Positions 22,959 through 34,260 of a stretch of DNA of 64,000 nt are shown here, one piece after another. The DNA comes from Cololabis saira (lineage: Eukaryota; Chordata; Actinopteri; Beloniformes; Belonidae): the NCBI RefSeq assembly GCF_033807715.1, contig NC_084599.1:33022160-33086159 (forward strand), given 5' to 3'. The notes under the pieces are model-generated. The model was not told the origin of the DNA. It worked only from the letters and a program-made list of their open reading frames with translations, and made no database searches. How positions within the stretch are numbered: position 1 is the first letter of the stretch; every line of letters begins with the position of its first letter. A program made the translations under genes and the position numbers.

Positions 22959-24198
22959 TAGTTAACACTGCTGTGGTGTGCACTGCCATGCGTTTGACAA
23001 CAAATGCCAGCAATTTGTTTGCCTCTGTGTTTTCATGCTTTGTTTCCTCTTCTCACTCTGCACTGAACGCATCCTGCGTGCCAGTTGGGAGCTAATTGCA
23101 TTCCCTTCGTTAATAAATCAAGAATCCAGCTAAAAACAAAAAAAAAAACAGAAATGAACATTTTTCCTTCGGGAAAATAAATCTGAGGAGAGTGATACAC
23201 GACATTTGTTCCCCTGTCAAGATGCAAGCAGAATTGACGAGTCAGATAAGTAAAATGTAAATCACATTAATGTGTGTGTGAAGCATCCTTATGTAATTAA
23301 TTCCAGCATCATCATTTAAACTGTTTGGAAGAAAGAAAAAAAGGAAACATATGCAGACGCTTTATGTCCCATCAAAATCAAATTTATTAGCCAAAAATAA
23401 ATGCACATTTTATGGTATTCTTTATTTCCTTGAAAGAAAATATCATTACACTAAGAGGGCATAAATATATATATATCCTTCACCGTCACCCACTGGCAGC
23501 CTCCCCAGGAGGAAGGCCTTCCTCTTTGCTTCCTTCACTACATCCTGAAACGTTAAAAAAATGGCTCGTGGTTCTTAGTTCGTATCAACATTTCTGACAC
23601 GCTTCCTCAAAAGAGTCTGGAATCCAGTCGTCTCCTTATTCTGTCCCCTTTTTTATTATTTAGCTGTATATTTTTTAATCCATCCAGCCATACTTTGAAG
23701 TTTGGGCTCCGGGTTTTAGTTCTTATACTTATTCCAGACCAGAGAGAAGCAGTGCAGACGGGCTGAAGCTGGCGACATCATTTTGTAAATGTTGACGTCT
23801 CTCGCCATCGATCCATCTCTGGTTTCCGCACCTCCCGACTTTCGTCTGTTTTCTTCCCCCTGAGCAGCTGTTTGCCTGTTTCCACCTGCTGGCGGGACTT
23901 TTCCTCAGATCAGCCTCCGTCATGACCAGCATATGTTTCATTTGTTTGGTACTGAAGGTTGCAGTATGTAGATGTTTATTTTTAGGTGAAAGAAGCATTT
24001 TTACTTTTATCTTAAAACATGTAGAGGTAACATTTTAAGCTTTTAAGAATTTGCCTTTGACCACAGTTTCATACTTAGCATGCAGAGTTGTTAAGTAAAC
24101 TTCAGTTCAATGATACTTTTTAATCTCATAAGGGAAATTATGTTTGCAGTGGAGTCAGTCGGTCAGTATCATAAAGTCGCCGTTATACGTGTGGGGAG

Positions 24199-24969
24199 TA
24201 GGGCTGGGTATCGATTCAGATGTCAAGAATCGATTAAATTCCGATTCTTAAGATTCAGAATCGATTATCAAGATTTGATTCGATCCGATTCGATTCCGAT
24301 ATTGATTTGGGTTAGTGTTATTAAAACTTGTTTTTTGAGCTGTTGCATGAATTATATGACTGTAGTTATGCAAAATATTACTACTAGTATTATTTTGAGA
24401 TTAAACAACAAGTATTGGCAGCTAATGATGCTGTAAGGACCAATCAGCTCCCAGAATGCTGATAGAACTGCTTTCAGAAACATCGTGGGTCAGAATTACC
24501 AAACAGATCCAGGGAGGAAACAGAGACGGATGAAATCGGTTTTATTTTTTCCCACATTCCGTTTTTATTTGTTCTATTTTCGGTCTATTTTGGTTTTTAA
24601 TTTTTGAGCATTTGGTTTTTAGCATTTTTTGCAAATGTAACCGCAAGACAGTATATAAAGTAATGAAATATAGACAATTTAAGCAGTTATAACCTACTGT
24701 AACACTTTAATGTTTTCATACCTTTAAACATATTTAAAGGCAAAAACATGGCACCAGTTATTCTCGTGTCCAACAAAACATTCCTTTTTTGGGGATAAAC
24801 AAAAAAATAACCAAAAGTTGTAATGTAATGATGAAAAAAAAAAAAATACATAAATAAAATTTTAAAATTTTTTTAAAAAAATCAATCTTTAGATATATGA
24901 ATCGATTTTTAGGAATTAATATGAGAATCGATTTAGAATTGGGAAATCGATTTTTTCAACACAGGCCTA
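24199..24969. mobile_element. hAT element (TAGGGCTGGGTATCGATTC), copy 1
   Basis: It starts TAGGGCTGGGTATCGATT and ends AACACAGGCCTA. A perfect 8-bp duplication gtggggag flanks it (24191-24198 and 24970-24977). The termini are imperfect inverted repeats rich in AATCGATT. A related copy in the other orientation lies at 56031-56655. Confidence 0.88.
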
Positions 24970-25174
24970 GTGGGGAGGATATTCTGGACCTGTCCGTGTT
25001 GCAGTGAACCTGAAAAATCCTCCTGCCGAGGACACTGTGGTTTAATCAATATAGTATACAGTATGGGCCGTGTCATCTATCATGTTTTGCAATTTATTCA
25101 GGATTCGTCTTTGAAGAGTCGCCTCTTGGTGCTCCAGAGGAATCCCCAGCACACAGCCGGACCGATTTACCTGG

Positions 25175-25450
25175 GGAGGCAGTAGCTCAGGTGGTAGAGC
25201 GGGTCGTCCAATGATCGGAAGGTCGGCGGTTCGAATCCCGCTCTGTCCCAGTTGCTGTCGTAGTGTCCTTGGGCAAGACTTTGAATGTGTATGAATGGTG
25301 GTGGTGGTCGGAGGGGCCGTTTGGCGCGATATGGCGCGTCTGTGGCTACAAACGTAGCTTACCACCACCAGTGAGAATGTGTATAGATGAATAATGATCT
25401 CTGGGTGCCTTGAAGGGCGCTATATAAAACCAAGGCATTATATAAAACCA
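25175..25450 (+). mobile_element. tRNA-derived SINE
   Basis: An RNA polymerase III box A (tagctcaggtgg, 25183-25194) and box B (ggttcgaatcc, 25228-25238) lie 34 bp apart, as in a tRNA head. A conserved-looking body follows ('gttgctgtcgtagtgtccttg') and a tail with a tandem 'tataaaaccaag' unit ends near 25450. The spacing and anticodon-loop region are not those of a functional tRNA. Confidence 0.85.
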
Positions 25451-26548
25451 AGTCATTACCTGGTTCTGTTTCTCTTTGTGTCTGGTTCTGCAGATAAAAT
25501 TCTGCTCTCCATTTTTCTGCAAACACTGAAGGACCTAAACTTCCTCAATAAGTGCAGTCTGCTCTGTCTCTTGGTGAAGGTGGTCTCACCTCTAATCTGA
25601 TGCAGACTGTCGTCCAAGGCCCCTCCACCGCCTCCACATCTTCTCCAAAGATGGATATAATCTGGGTTTATGCATGAAGTGTATATGCAGTGTGCTCCCT
25701 ATTTGCTGACATCTGTATGTAACCTGGGACGACTTCTTGAATGTGCTGCTCTCAGAAGCCAGATAACGCATCAGAATCCACCATAAACTGACCTGATTCT
25801 GGTGCTTCCCCACATGACAGGAGGAGCAGTGTTTGCCCCTGAATCTGCACCTTGGGTTACAAGAGTGACTTTAAATATTTTATTTGTGCTCTAATTTTTT
25901 ATTTTTAAAGAGAGAGAGGGTTGTCACATCTCTGCCCTAATCTAAGTATCTCAAAAGTCACACTGGAGATAAGCTTGGATGTGAACACGCAGCAGCTCTC
26001 TGAACTGAACACAATACAGTTTGTAACATTTTTACACGTTGTAAAAACAGCCCCCTCCGGGAATGAGCCTGGTATTCCCAAATCTAGCCAAAGTGTCTTA
26101 TTAGGAAAAAATAACTCGACTAGAATTCTTGAAACTAGTAAAATAGTCTAGACTCCACACAAAGAGTGAGACTAACTGTCTTAAAACACAGATTTGTTGG
26201 GGTTTTTTGTACTTTCTTAGAGATTAGTTTTGCCTTGTAAAACTGATGCTGTGCAAAAAATATTCAGGATACTTTCTGCTGACTTGATGTTCATAACTCT
26301 TTTCCACTCCACTTCCTGTGGTTATTTCCCTCTTACCTGTTCATGCTCTGTCATCATCGATGCTCATCACCCAGCCGCTGACATTGGACTTCAATTTGCT
26401 GCAAAAATTTGGGGAAACCACTAAATATTTAAAACCGATGGTTATAAATCATGGTTAACATTGCAGTTTTCTATTTTTGTGAGCGAACCAAGTCAAAATC
26501 CAAAAATGGAAAACAGAATCTTCCATTTTTCTTTTTAGAAAATTTAAT

Positions 26549-27170
26549 TTGTTATCTGTCTTCAATGTGAATACCTATCAAACCTGTGTGTTTATGTATA
26601 AGTTTGTATATTCATCTCATGACCTGCCACTCAGCTTCCAGAATTTTTTTAAGTTTTCCTCAGACATCCATTCATATCAGACACGACACTCAAAGAACTT
26701 TCACCTTCCTTTATTGCGGACTTCACACAATCAACGCACTTTAAAATACAGAGGACCGTCGCTATGGAACAATTTACCTACATCACTAAAATCAATATCT
26801 TCACTGGCTTTGTTCAAAAAACACTTGAAAAAATAATTTTTTAGTTGTAGTTTTAGTTTTTAGGTTAGTTAGTTTTTAAATTGTACTTTTTTTCATGCAA
26901 TTATACTACATTTCCTTCATTTTTTTCCATCTTTCAATAATTCAGTAGTGTTTTTCTTTTTCATGTTAAATTGTCTTTTTCTGTCTTATATTATCTATTT
27001 CTACATTGTGTTTTTGCTTTTGCTTTTGTTATTGTTGTTTGTTTGTTTTATAAAGGGGAGGCATTTTCATAAGCCTTTTTGGCTTCCACCTCTCCTGCAC
27101 AATGCTTCATTTGACCTTTGTTTTTTACTGTTATGTTTTATGTTCAAAATAAACTAAACTAAACTAAAAT
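26549..27170 (+). mobile_element. LINE 3' end with ORF2 C-terminus
   Basis: An open frame to 26836 ends with HSYQTRHSKNFHLPLLRTSH, then RGPSLWNNLPTSLKS and LFKKHLKK. This is the typical C-terminal tail of fish non-LTR retrotransposon ORF2, downstream of the reverse transcriptase. About 330 bp of 3' UTR follows and ends in a (TAAAC)n tail near 27170. It is 5'-truncated, on the same strand as lrp8, and stops about 48 bp before the EGF exon. Confidence 0.75.
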
Positions 27171-27217
27171 AGCCACGATGCTTCTTAATGCTCTTTGTTT
27201 AATTGTCTTTCTCGTAG

Positions 27218-27370
27218 CCCCTGACACCTGTAATTTGGGGAGTTTGCCCAACGGCGGCTGCGAGTACCTGTGTCTGAAAGCCCCTCAGATCACAGACCAC
27301 TCCCCCAAGTACACGTGCGCCTGTCCTGACGGCATGGAGCTGGGGCCTGACATGAGGCGCTGCGCTGTGG
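27218..27370 (+). CDS. lrp8: lrp8 coding exon: EGF-like module C
   Basis: At 153 bp it equals LDLR exon 14. It encodes [40 protein letters not shown] and [11 protein letters not shown]. All six EGF cysteines are present (TC, GC, LC, TC, AC, RC), as is the [23 protein letters not shown] signature shared by LRP8 and VLDLR. It is the third EGF module, packing against the propeller. It enters after the first base of Ala and leaves after the first base of Val. The acceptor is tctcgtag and the donor GTGG|gtaagt. Confidence 0.96.
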
Positions 27371-27574
27371 GTAAGTCGCTCACGCTCTGGTCAGGAACCA
27401 TGAAGGGTAACGTCACATGAGCTCACACAAGTATGGCATTGATCCCACTTTGAAACTTGTTGGTAGACGGTGAGCATTGTATTTACTGTGGAAGACTGTT
27501 TCAAAGGTTTCTCAAAGAATACAGAGTTTAAAGTGTTTGTTCAGAGGACCACGGAGGTCTGGGGGTGGAGCAAC

Positions 27575-28551
27575 TAGGGCTGGGCGATATGGACCAAAAG
27601 TCATATCTCGATATTTTCTAGCTGAATGGCGATACTCGATACATATCGATACTTTTTCTGTGCCATAATTGGGGTTTCCCCCAAAGCATTATAGCATAGC
27701 ATCTCTGTTAGCTTCATTTTATTCTGAGGCAAACCCTTAAAAAACAGTCAGTTTTAATACAAAGCCTCGTGCCAAATGTCACACAGGTTCCTTTATTAAC
27801 AGAGGTCTGCACAATATCAAGATGTATAAAACAAATGAAATAAAAATAAACTGCCTGCATATATAGAATAAAAATGCTTCTAAAAATGCTTCTTGAATAA
27901 AATAAAACAGATATCCCTTTCCTGCATAACAATTAAATTAAAATACACTGTGCAATTAATACAATGTAGACAGTAACAGGCAGACTTTTCCGCTGAGGTT
28001 GATAGTTGTGCAAATAACAAAACATTTGTGCAAATCTCAAATAAAACATTCAAGTCAATTTGTCACAAAATAAGCTATATCAAAATCATTTTTTTTCTTT
28101 TTTTTTTTTTTTTTAAATCGATATAAACGATATTGTCTCGTACCATATCGTGTTTGAAAATATATCGATATATATTAAAATCTCGATATATCGCCCAGCC
28201 CTAGTCTGGACTGAGCGTTGGTCCGGTTTGGTCCCTCCGCTTGCAGATAAATCCAAGAAAATGTATAACAAATGAGGTGCGGCTAAACCCAAGCCACTTT
28301 ACTTTAATAGCTCAAAGAAAACTAAGCAAGACTTTCTTATCTTTTTGTTGTGTTTCTTTGTTTTTCGAGTCCTTATTTGACTTTTGGAAGATATAACACG
28401 GGCGCAGGAAAACAAGAAAACAAGAGTTTCGTCTGCCAGATCAAAATCATAAAAAAAAAAAAAATTCGATATAAACGATATTGTCTTGTACCATATCACG
28501 TTTGAAAATATATCGATATATATTAAAATCTCGATATATCGCCCAGCACTA
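27575..28551. mobile_element. hAT-type MITE copy 2 carrying a captured 3' half and flank
   Basis: It starts TAGGGCTGGGCGATAT and ends ATATCGCCCAGCACTA. A perfect 8-bp duplication ggagcaac (27567-27574 and 28552-28559) defines the outer limits. Inside there is a second, complete 3' terminus ending at 28203, then 234 bp identical in all but one base to 17441-17674, then a return to MITE sequence at 'agatcaaaatcat' (28437-28449) and a second 3' terminus. Confidence 0.9.
28204..28437. repeat. Recipient segment of the 234-bp duplication
   Basis: This copy of 17441-17674 has one mismatch and lies inside the MITE at 27575-28551, directly after an internal MITE 3' end. The first base matches the first base of the donor flank exactly, and the right edge falls at 'gcc(c)ag', a short shared motif. 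Confidence 0.93.
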
Positions 28552-29744
28552 GGAGCAACAGCAGAGAAGCTCAGAGATGCACAGGATCATGCACATGTAA
28601 CGCCTCGAATTCAGACAAAAAACATTTCAAACTAAAGCCTGTTCTTGAAGGAGTGCTAGAATGCTGTCACGAGTAAATCTTGCTCACGGATTCCTGTTGC
28701 TGCAGACGACACATCTGCGCCCGGCAGATGTCCGTGCAGAGAGCTGCTCAGGTCCGAGCCTGAAGAGCAGCCGTTGTAACGGGAAAGTTCGAAGTCTGTC
28801 AGACGTCGTCAATAAAACACGAACAGAAAAGTCTAAATGCACCAAATAGAAACAAACATGTAGGAAACAATGTTCCTGCATGTGGGATATTTCTTTTTGC
28901 TGAGTTCCATATTGATGCCTGATTCATGAAATATATTCTTTTAATTTAAAATGTCTTTTATACATTGAATATATATTAAAATAAAAAAAACACCCCCAAA
29001 TTAGTCTTAAAGAGTTATCTAATGCATGTTTTTGTATCTTCATGAATACATTGGGTATTTGTATTTATTTTGTAGGATTCTTTTAATTGTCTTCCTGAAG
29101 ATTTCATCTCATGTGCGGATCCATTCGGAGCTAGTGTCAGCAGCATGTAGTGCCAACTTGGACGCGATATTGGATTTTCTTTCCTTTATTTTTTAACAGT
29201 TTCTCAGTAACTGGGTCAGGGATTCTTCCTGGCTCCATTATTTCGCTGACCTTTATTTCACAGCTCAGCTAGTTCACTGCCTCGATAGAGTCACAACATT
29301 TGTAACGTTGTTATCCTTAATAGAGCCACTATATTTTCATATCTGCAGTTTGTGCAGGTGTGGCAAAAAGGAGCGGAGATAGAGAAACGTGAGGAAGGGA
29401 TGATGATGATGTATGTGGGCCACCTTTCAAAAGGGTCTCACCGCGAGAGGGAACATGAGCGATGAGCGTGCACATCACGCTGCAGCCTGTGGACTTCCTA
29501 ATGCAGTATAGATATATCTGCTGAGCCCCCACTTATTATGTGATAAAGTCAAATTTGCATCACTTCCCTTTTTCCCGCTGCTTTATTTCTGCGTGAGTCG
29601 CCGCAGCCTTAAAATGGTGTGTCTTGTTACCGTCGGATACCAACCTCCTGTTGTCTTAGAAACAGGGTTGGGAATAGAAGGATAATAAAAGACATGAGGT
29701 GTAATTGTTTGTCTCATATTAGAGTGTAATTGTTTAAAATGACT

Positions 29745-30528
29745 TACCGTATTTTCCGGACTATATCCGTTTTTTTCATTTCACATGTTATTTTCACACT
29801 AAACCGCAAGAGGGCGAACTGCAACTGACGATGAGTCTGACGTAAGAAGAGGAAGCGCCACATCTTCTATGAGTTAGTGCCGTTGTTTAAAAGTGACACC
29901 GAGGATGAAGATTTCATTGGATTTTAGTTATTTGGAGTGACACGGATGGTTTGGTAAACTTCTTAGCATGTTATTTATGCTATAGTTATCTGAATAACTC
30001 TTGATATGTTAACATACCAGGCAGGTTCTTAGTTGTGTCATGTAACGGAAGCATACCGTACAATTATTCAGCCTGTTGTTGCCTCTATTCTATTTTTATT
30101 TTAAATGGCCTTTCAAGATGACATGTCTGTTCTTGGTGTTGGATTTTATAAAATAGATTTCCCCCAAAAATGCTACTTATACTCTAGTGTGACTTAAAGC
30201 AGCACAATGTAACTTTCAGCTTTTGTTGAGTTTGACGGCTCCTTTGGACAAAAGCGGTAGTGCTTTACCAGTAGTGTGGAAGGGTTCCTACCATGCTCCT
30301 CGAAGTTACATAGTGCCAGTGAAGGCGATACAGACCCCTCAGACCATGACAGAGGTTCATTAAACCTGTTGTAAGTTGATGTACCATCACAATGACTCTG
30401 GAAATATTATATTAAGGTGGAAAAGTTACATTGTGCTGCTTTAAATATATTTTTTCCTTCTATATTATGCATTTTATGGTTGGTGCGACTTGTACTCTGG
30501 AGCGACTTATAGTCCGGAAAATACAGTA
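29745..30528. mobile_element. MITE with TACCGTATTTTCCGGACT termini
   Basis: TACCGTATTTTCCGGACTAT at the left end and AGTCCGGAAAATACAGTA at the right end are inverted repeats. Internal blocks 'gcgacttgtactctggagcg' and 'atactctagtgtgactt' are also mirrored. The class is uncertain. A TTAA-flanked element is nested within it. Confidence 0.75.
30194..30444. mobile_element. Nested TTAA-flanked palindromic MITE (piggyBac-like)
   Basis: TTAA|AGCAGCACAATGTAAC at the left is mirrored by GTTACATTGTGCTGCT|TTAA at the right. TTAA on both sides is the hallmark target duplication of piggyBac-type elements. It interrupts the flanking TACCGTATTTTCC MITE. Confidence 0.7.
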
Positions 30529-30719
30529 TCTGAGTTAATTTATCTGAAGATGGGAAATGTGTTGAAACATTTCCATCATTGACTTTCATACGTTGTACTC
30601 AGTACTCGAGTTGAGGGGGGATGAGGGGGGATGGCACGGTCAAAATCATTCCCCCTGTAAAACTGCCATCCTCCCTTTCCATCCCTTATGTCATTTCATC
30701 AATCAATGTGGTTTTACTG

Positions 30720-31050
30720 CTATTTCAACATTTAGAGTCATCACCAGAAAAATAACTTATTTGACCATTTTTACCTGTTTCAAGTACATTTTCACTTTAA
30801 ATAAGTAGGAAAATCTGCCAGTGGGACAAGATTTATCTTCTTATTACAAGCAAAAAAAAACTTGTTCCACTGGTAGATTTTTCTACTTATTTCAAGTGAA
30901 AATCTACTAGAAACAGGTGAAAATTGTTGTTTTTTCAAATGATGATTCTTGTTTTAAGTGTAATGAGATTTGTTTTTTTTACTAAAATGAGACATTTTAA
31001 CTAGAAATAAGACAAATATTCTTGTTAAGATTTTGAGTTTTTGCAGTGAT
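30720..31050. mobile_element. Truncated MITE ending TTTTGAGTTTTTGCAGTG
   Basis: The right end reads 'gattttgagtttttgcagtg', the terminus of a very common fish element whose consensus starts CACTGCAAAAACTC. Internal inverted blocks 'ccagtgggacaag' and 'cttgttccactgg' form a hairpin. A clear left terminus is missing. Confidence 0.55.
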
Positions 31051-31448
31051 CCATTTTACTTATCCTGTGAAGGACAGAGTCATATTGATAAGTTCAGAAA
31101 ACTGTTTGTTATTGTTGTGTTTTGATGTATTAGATGTAAGCCCAGTGGATATTTAAAGCTTACAGAAGGCTGCATTTAACTGCTGCTATGTCATTCCTGC
31201 AGTATTTCTGCAGGTGTTTTGGTCAGTGCTATTATTTGTAATATATTATATTATTTGTAATCAGCACAAATTATCTGTCCCCATATGATAAAATCCACCA
31301 TGCCCCCTGATTTCTTTTTACAACTCGAGTACTGGTTGTACTAAGTTTAAGATTTGTTGATATGTTTGAGTTGCACCACATGCTCTGTGATCAACTTGGG
31401 GGTTTAAAGTATTAAATTGATTGTTTTCTTTTCTTTTTTCTTGACCAG

Positions 31449-31850
31449 TCCGACTTAGGACAACCACCACAGCGGCCCCCACCAGCACCAGCACCAGCAC
31501 CACCGCTGCTACCACCAGCACCACCACTCCACCTCCCTCCACCACCCCAACCACCCCCCCCAGCACCACCACCACCACCAGCACCCGTCCCACCTCCACC
31601 TCTACCAGCACGACCACCCCAGCTGCGACTCCCCCCCCGACCACCAGGGGCTCCTCCACACCGCCGCCTCCTCAGACCTCCAGAAGCAGCAGAAGCACGG
31701 CGCGCCCTCGGACCCCCGCCGCCACCAGCACGGAGACGAGCAGCCCCAGCAGCACCAGCCAGAGGTCCACGTCCACACACACCCCCCTCCTGGAACCGGT
31801 GGCTCCCAACAGCATCCAGAGGGAGAGCAACGGCAACCTTTCACACAGAG
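31449..31850 (+). CDS. lrp8: lrp8 coding exon: O-linked sugar domain
   Basis: This 402-bp exon encodes about 134 residues, almost all Thr, Ser and Pro (VRLRTTTTAAPTSTSTSTTA..., TTTPPPSTTPTTPPSTTTTT..., ending SIQRESNGNLSHR). This is the mucin-like stalk that holds the propeller above the membrane and affects shedding. The corresponding human LRP8 segment is about 75 residues, so this stalk is long. It is built largely of ACC and AGC codons in a near-microsatellite. A sequon NLS lies near its end. It enters after the first base of Val and leaves after the first base of Ala. The acceptor is cttgaccag and the donor AGAG|gtatga. Several long antisense frames here are composition artefacts. Confidence 0.92.
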
Positions 31851-32870
31851 GTATGAGCCGTTTCTGATCAGCGTCTACCGGTGTGTGTGTGTGGAGTGAA
31901 TGTAAAGTGTGCGTTACCCCCCGCTGCTCTTACCACCTGCCGTAAAAGCAGCAGGGAGCTGAAAACCAATACTTGCATCAGCTCCGTTTCCTTCCTCTTC
32001 CCCTTCGTCTGTGATTCTCTCCTTCCGTCTATCTACTGTACCACCCGTTTCCTCTCACCGGGATCTCTCTCGCTCATTCATGAGCGAGTCTGTCAGTCTT
32101 CTCACTCTTGGTCCCTCTTGACCGGCGTCTAACAAAGGTGTCACGATGACAAACGACACTCTGCCTCATTCCCCCCATCCACTTCTCATCACTCACACTC
32201 ACTTTCTGACACCCTCTCACTCTCTCTTCCGCTGCACCTCTGTCTGCCCCCCTCCCTACATCTTTCTCCATTTCTGTCTTTCACTTTCCAAAGCTGGCAG
32301 CGTTTTTCATTCTCACACCCATAAAGCTTCACCGAGCACAAGAAAACACCCATTTACAGCCGGGACAAACAATTACAGCACAGCATAATGGCCTCATCAA
32401 CGGTATACAAAGCTTCACTAAGGCTCGAATTATGTTTGGAAGCAGATGAGAAACCTTGTCTGAACTGTTCAGAGGGGATTGTTACATGGAGACGTCAGCA
32501 CAAGGTTGTGGTAGCTGTCAACCTGCTACGCCGCTGTCCGTCTTCTGTTCTTTGTAACAACAAATATTTGTTTCATAATTAAAAGACGGTGCTTTAAAAT
32601 TAATCGTTCAAATGCCTGACGCCTTTTAATTCAGAACCAGTCCAACAAACAAAAGACAGAACAGTTATTGACATAGTCAACTTGACTTTGAAGTATTTGC
32701 ATTGCATTCTGGGTTATTTGAAGTGCAGTGTAATATTCACCAGTATGGTTTGCATTTTATTGTGTAGTATTTTCTTGATCTGTGTAGGGCGTCCAGTATT
32801 TTTGAAGGGCGAAGACAGGGACGATATACAGTTGGTTGCAGTCTGCTACGGTGCAGCTAGATGGCACTAA

Positions 32871-33788
32871 GGCCCAATCCCAATACATCCCCTACTTTTC
32901 TCTACTCGCCCTTCTTTTCTTCACTACCCCTAAAAAAGAAGGGACAGATTTTAGGGCACTTGAAATCTTCCCAGGGACCTGTCCCAATACTTGATCTGAT
33001 GTTTTCGGCGATGATGAGACCGGGGCGCAGCAGCAGCTCACGTACAGGATTGATCGCCAGGTCAACCTGCGCCGTCTTCCCGGGGAGAAACCTCCAGCTC
33101 TGTGGAGAATTACCGCTGGCTGAAATAAATAATTTAGGAAGATAAATGTTGGTTTAATAGATGAAATCTAACAGTTGTAGCTACGCCTGTTAAGAAATTT
33201 GCTCAGAAGATTTCGGGATTTCTGCCTGCCGGCTTCGGGAGCTGATTTATGGTTCCGCGTTAAATCGACGCAGAGCCTACGGCGTAGGGTACGGCGTAGG
33301 GTACGGCGTACGGCGCGCGTCGCCGCGTAACCTACGGCGTAGGTCTGCGTTGGTGTAACGCGGAACCATAAATCAGCCTTTATTCTAGCGAGGTTGCAAA
33401 AAACGGGCAATAAAAGGGATTATGTACATTCATTGAGTGAATATTATGAAAGTAAAATATATATTTCTTGCTAGAAATGTAATCAAAACTCATTTTTATG
33501 CAGAAACTAACTCAAAATATTGATTTTATTCACTAAAAAATATCAAATGTCCGACATGTTTTTTTTTTTTTGATTCAGTCCGCAAATGACGACGAAAAGA
33601 ATTCTGGGAAATTTTTTGGTCCCTAGATCAGCGAGTGAGGATTGCAAAACCCTCGCTCCGTAGGGACAATTCATAGCCACTACCCCTCGTTTTCTCCACT
33701 CCCCCTAGGTGAAAAGAGGAATCGGGACACCACTACCCTCACGGGAATGCGCAAAATTTAGGGGTAGGGGGAGTATTGGGACAGGGCC
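32871..33788. mobile_element. PIF/Harbinger-like MITE
   Basis: The left end GGCCCAATCCCAATAC and the right end GTATTGGGACAGGGCC are inverted repeats, flanked by a 3-bp TAA duplication (32868-32870 and 33789-33791), as expected for PIF/Harbinger. The pieces 'ctacccctcgttttctccac' and 'aggggtagggggagt' are mirrored versions of each other. A palindromic element is nested at 33241-33377. Confidence 0.75.
33241..33377. mobile_element. Nested palindromic MITE (GCTGATTTATGGTTCCGCG)
   Basis: GCTGATTTATGGTTCCGCGT at the left is the perfect reverse complement of the right end ACGCGGAACCATAAATCAGC. Between them the motif TACGGCGTAGGG repeats in tandem and can pair with CCTACGGCGTAGG. The whole element could fold into a GC-rich hairpin. 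Target duplications are not clear. Confidence 0.8.
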
Positions 33789-34019
33789 TAAATCCTACAC
33801 GCTACAACCTTGAGCTTCAAGATTAACAGCGACAAGAATCATTTTGTGGAATTTACTGGTTTTCTGCATAAATTTGCATTAAGTTGCAAAACAATTAAGG
33901 TTTGTTATTGAGAATTATCGCATCTGTATGTTTGTTATTAAACTTCCAGTCGTTTGAGAGGGCGGCAGCCTAAGAGGAGAGGCTCACACTCCCGTCTCCA
34001 CGGGGGTTTGAGCTTAGCT

Positions 34020-34260
34020 CGTCCAGGAGGACAGTGAGGCGTTACAAAGCCTACTGGGAGGTAGATCCTCTCCAGCATGTCCTGGATTTTCCTCGGGTGG
34101 CCTTCTCCCAAGGATATACCTGAACTACCTCAAATGGGTCGGGGGACGACCAAACTTTCACTCCATTGATAAAGGGCTCCAGCCACCCCTACCCAGGAAA
34201 CCCATTGCAGCCCCCTGGATTCTCACTCCTCTCCTTTCGTTCATTTTCCACAACTGATGA
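34020..34260. repeat. Degenerate LINE scrap
   Basis: 'cctctccagcatgtcctgga' followed by 'ttttcctcggg' matches the same LINE region seen at 10,680-10,715, in the same DNA orientation. It is highly diverged and non-coding. Confidence 0.4.

Larger units (their letters stand above)
22559..27217 (+). other. lrp8: lrp8 intron
   Basis: This 4,659-bp intron contains a run of 30 G followed by (TG)n at 22914-22958, a hAT element at 24199-24969, a tRNA-derived SINE at 25175-25450 and a LINE 3' end at 26549-27170 that stops about 48 bp before the next exon. 22960-24190 and 25450-26540 show nothing recognisable apart from short AT runs. Confidence 0.75.
27371..31448 (+). other. lrp8: lrp8 intron
   Basis: This 4,078-bp intron contains the MITE with captured flank (27575-28551), a TACCGTATTTTCCGG MITE with a nested TTAA element (29745-30528) and a truncated 'CACTGCAAAAACTC'-type repeat near 30720-31050. 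28560-29740 and 31055-31440 show nothing specific. Confidence 0.75.

Noticed and set aside
25175..25250. Possible tRNA gene
   Set aside because: Box A and B are present but the body and repeated tail show it is a SINE, not a functional tRNA.
31318..31844. Long Gly/Val/Ala-rich frames antisense to the O-glycan exon
   Set aside because: They are complements of the Thr/Ser/Pro repeat in the sense exon and reflect its composition.
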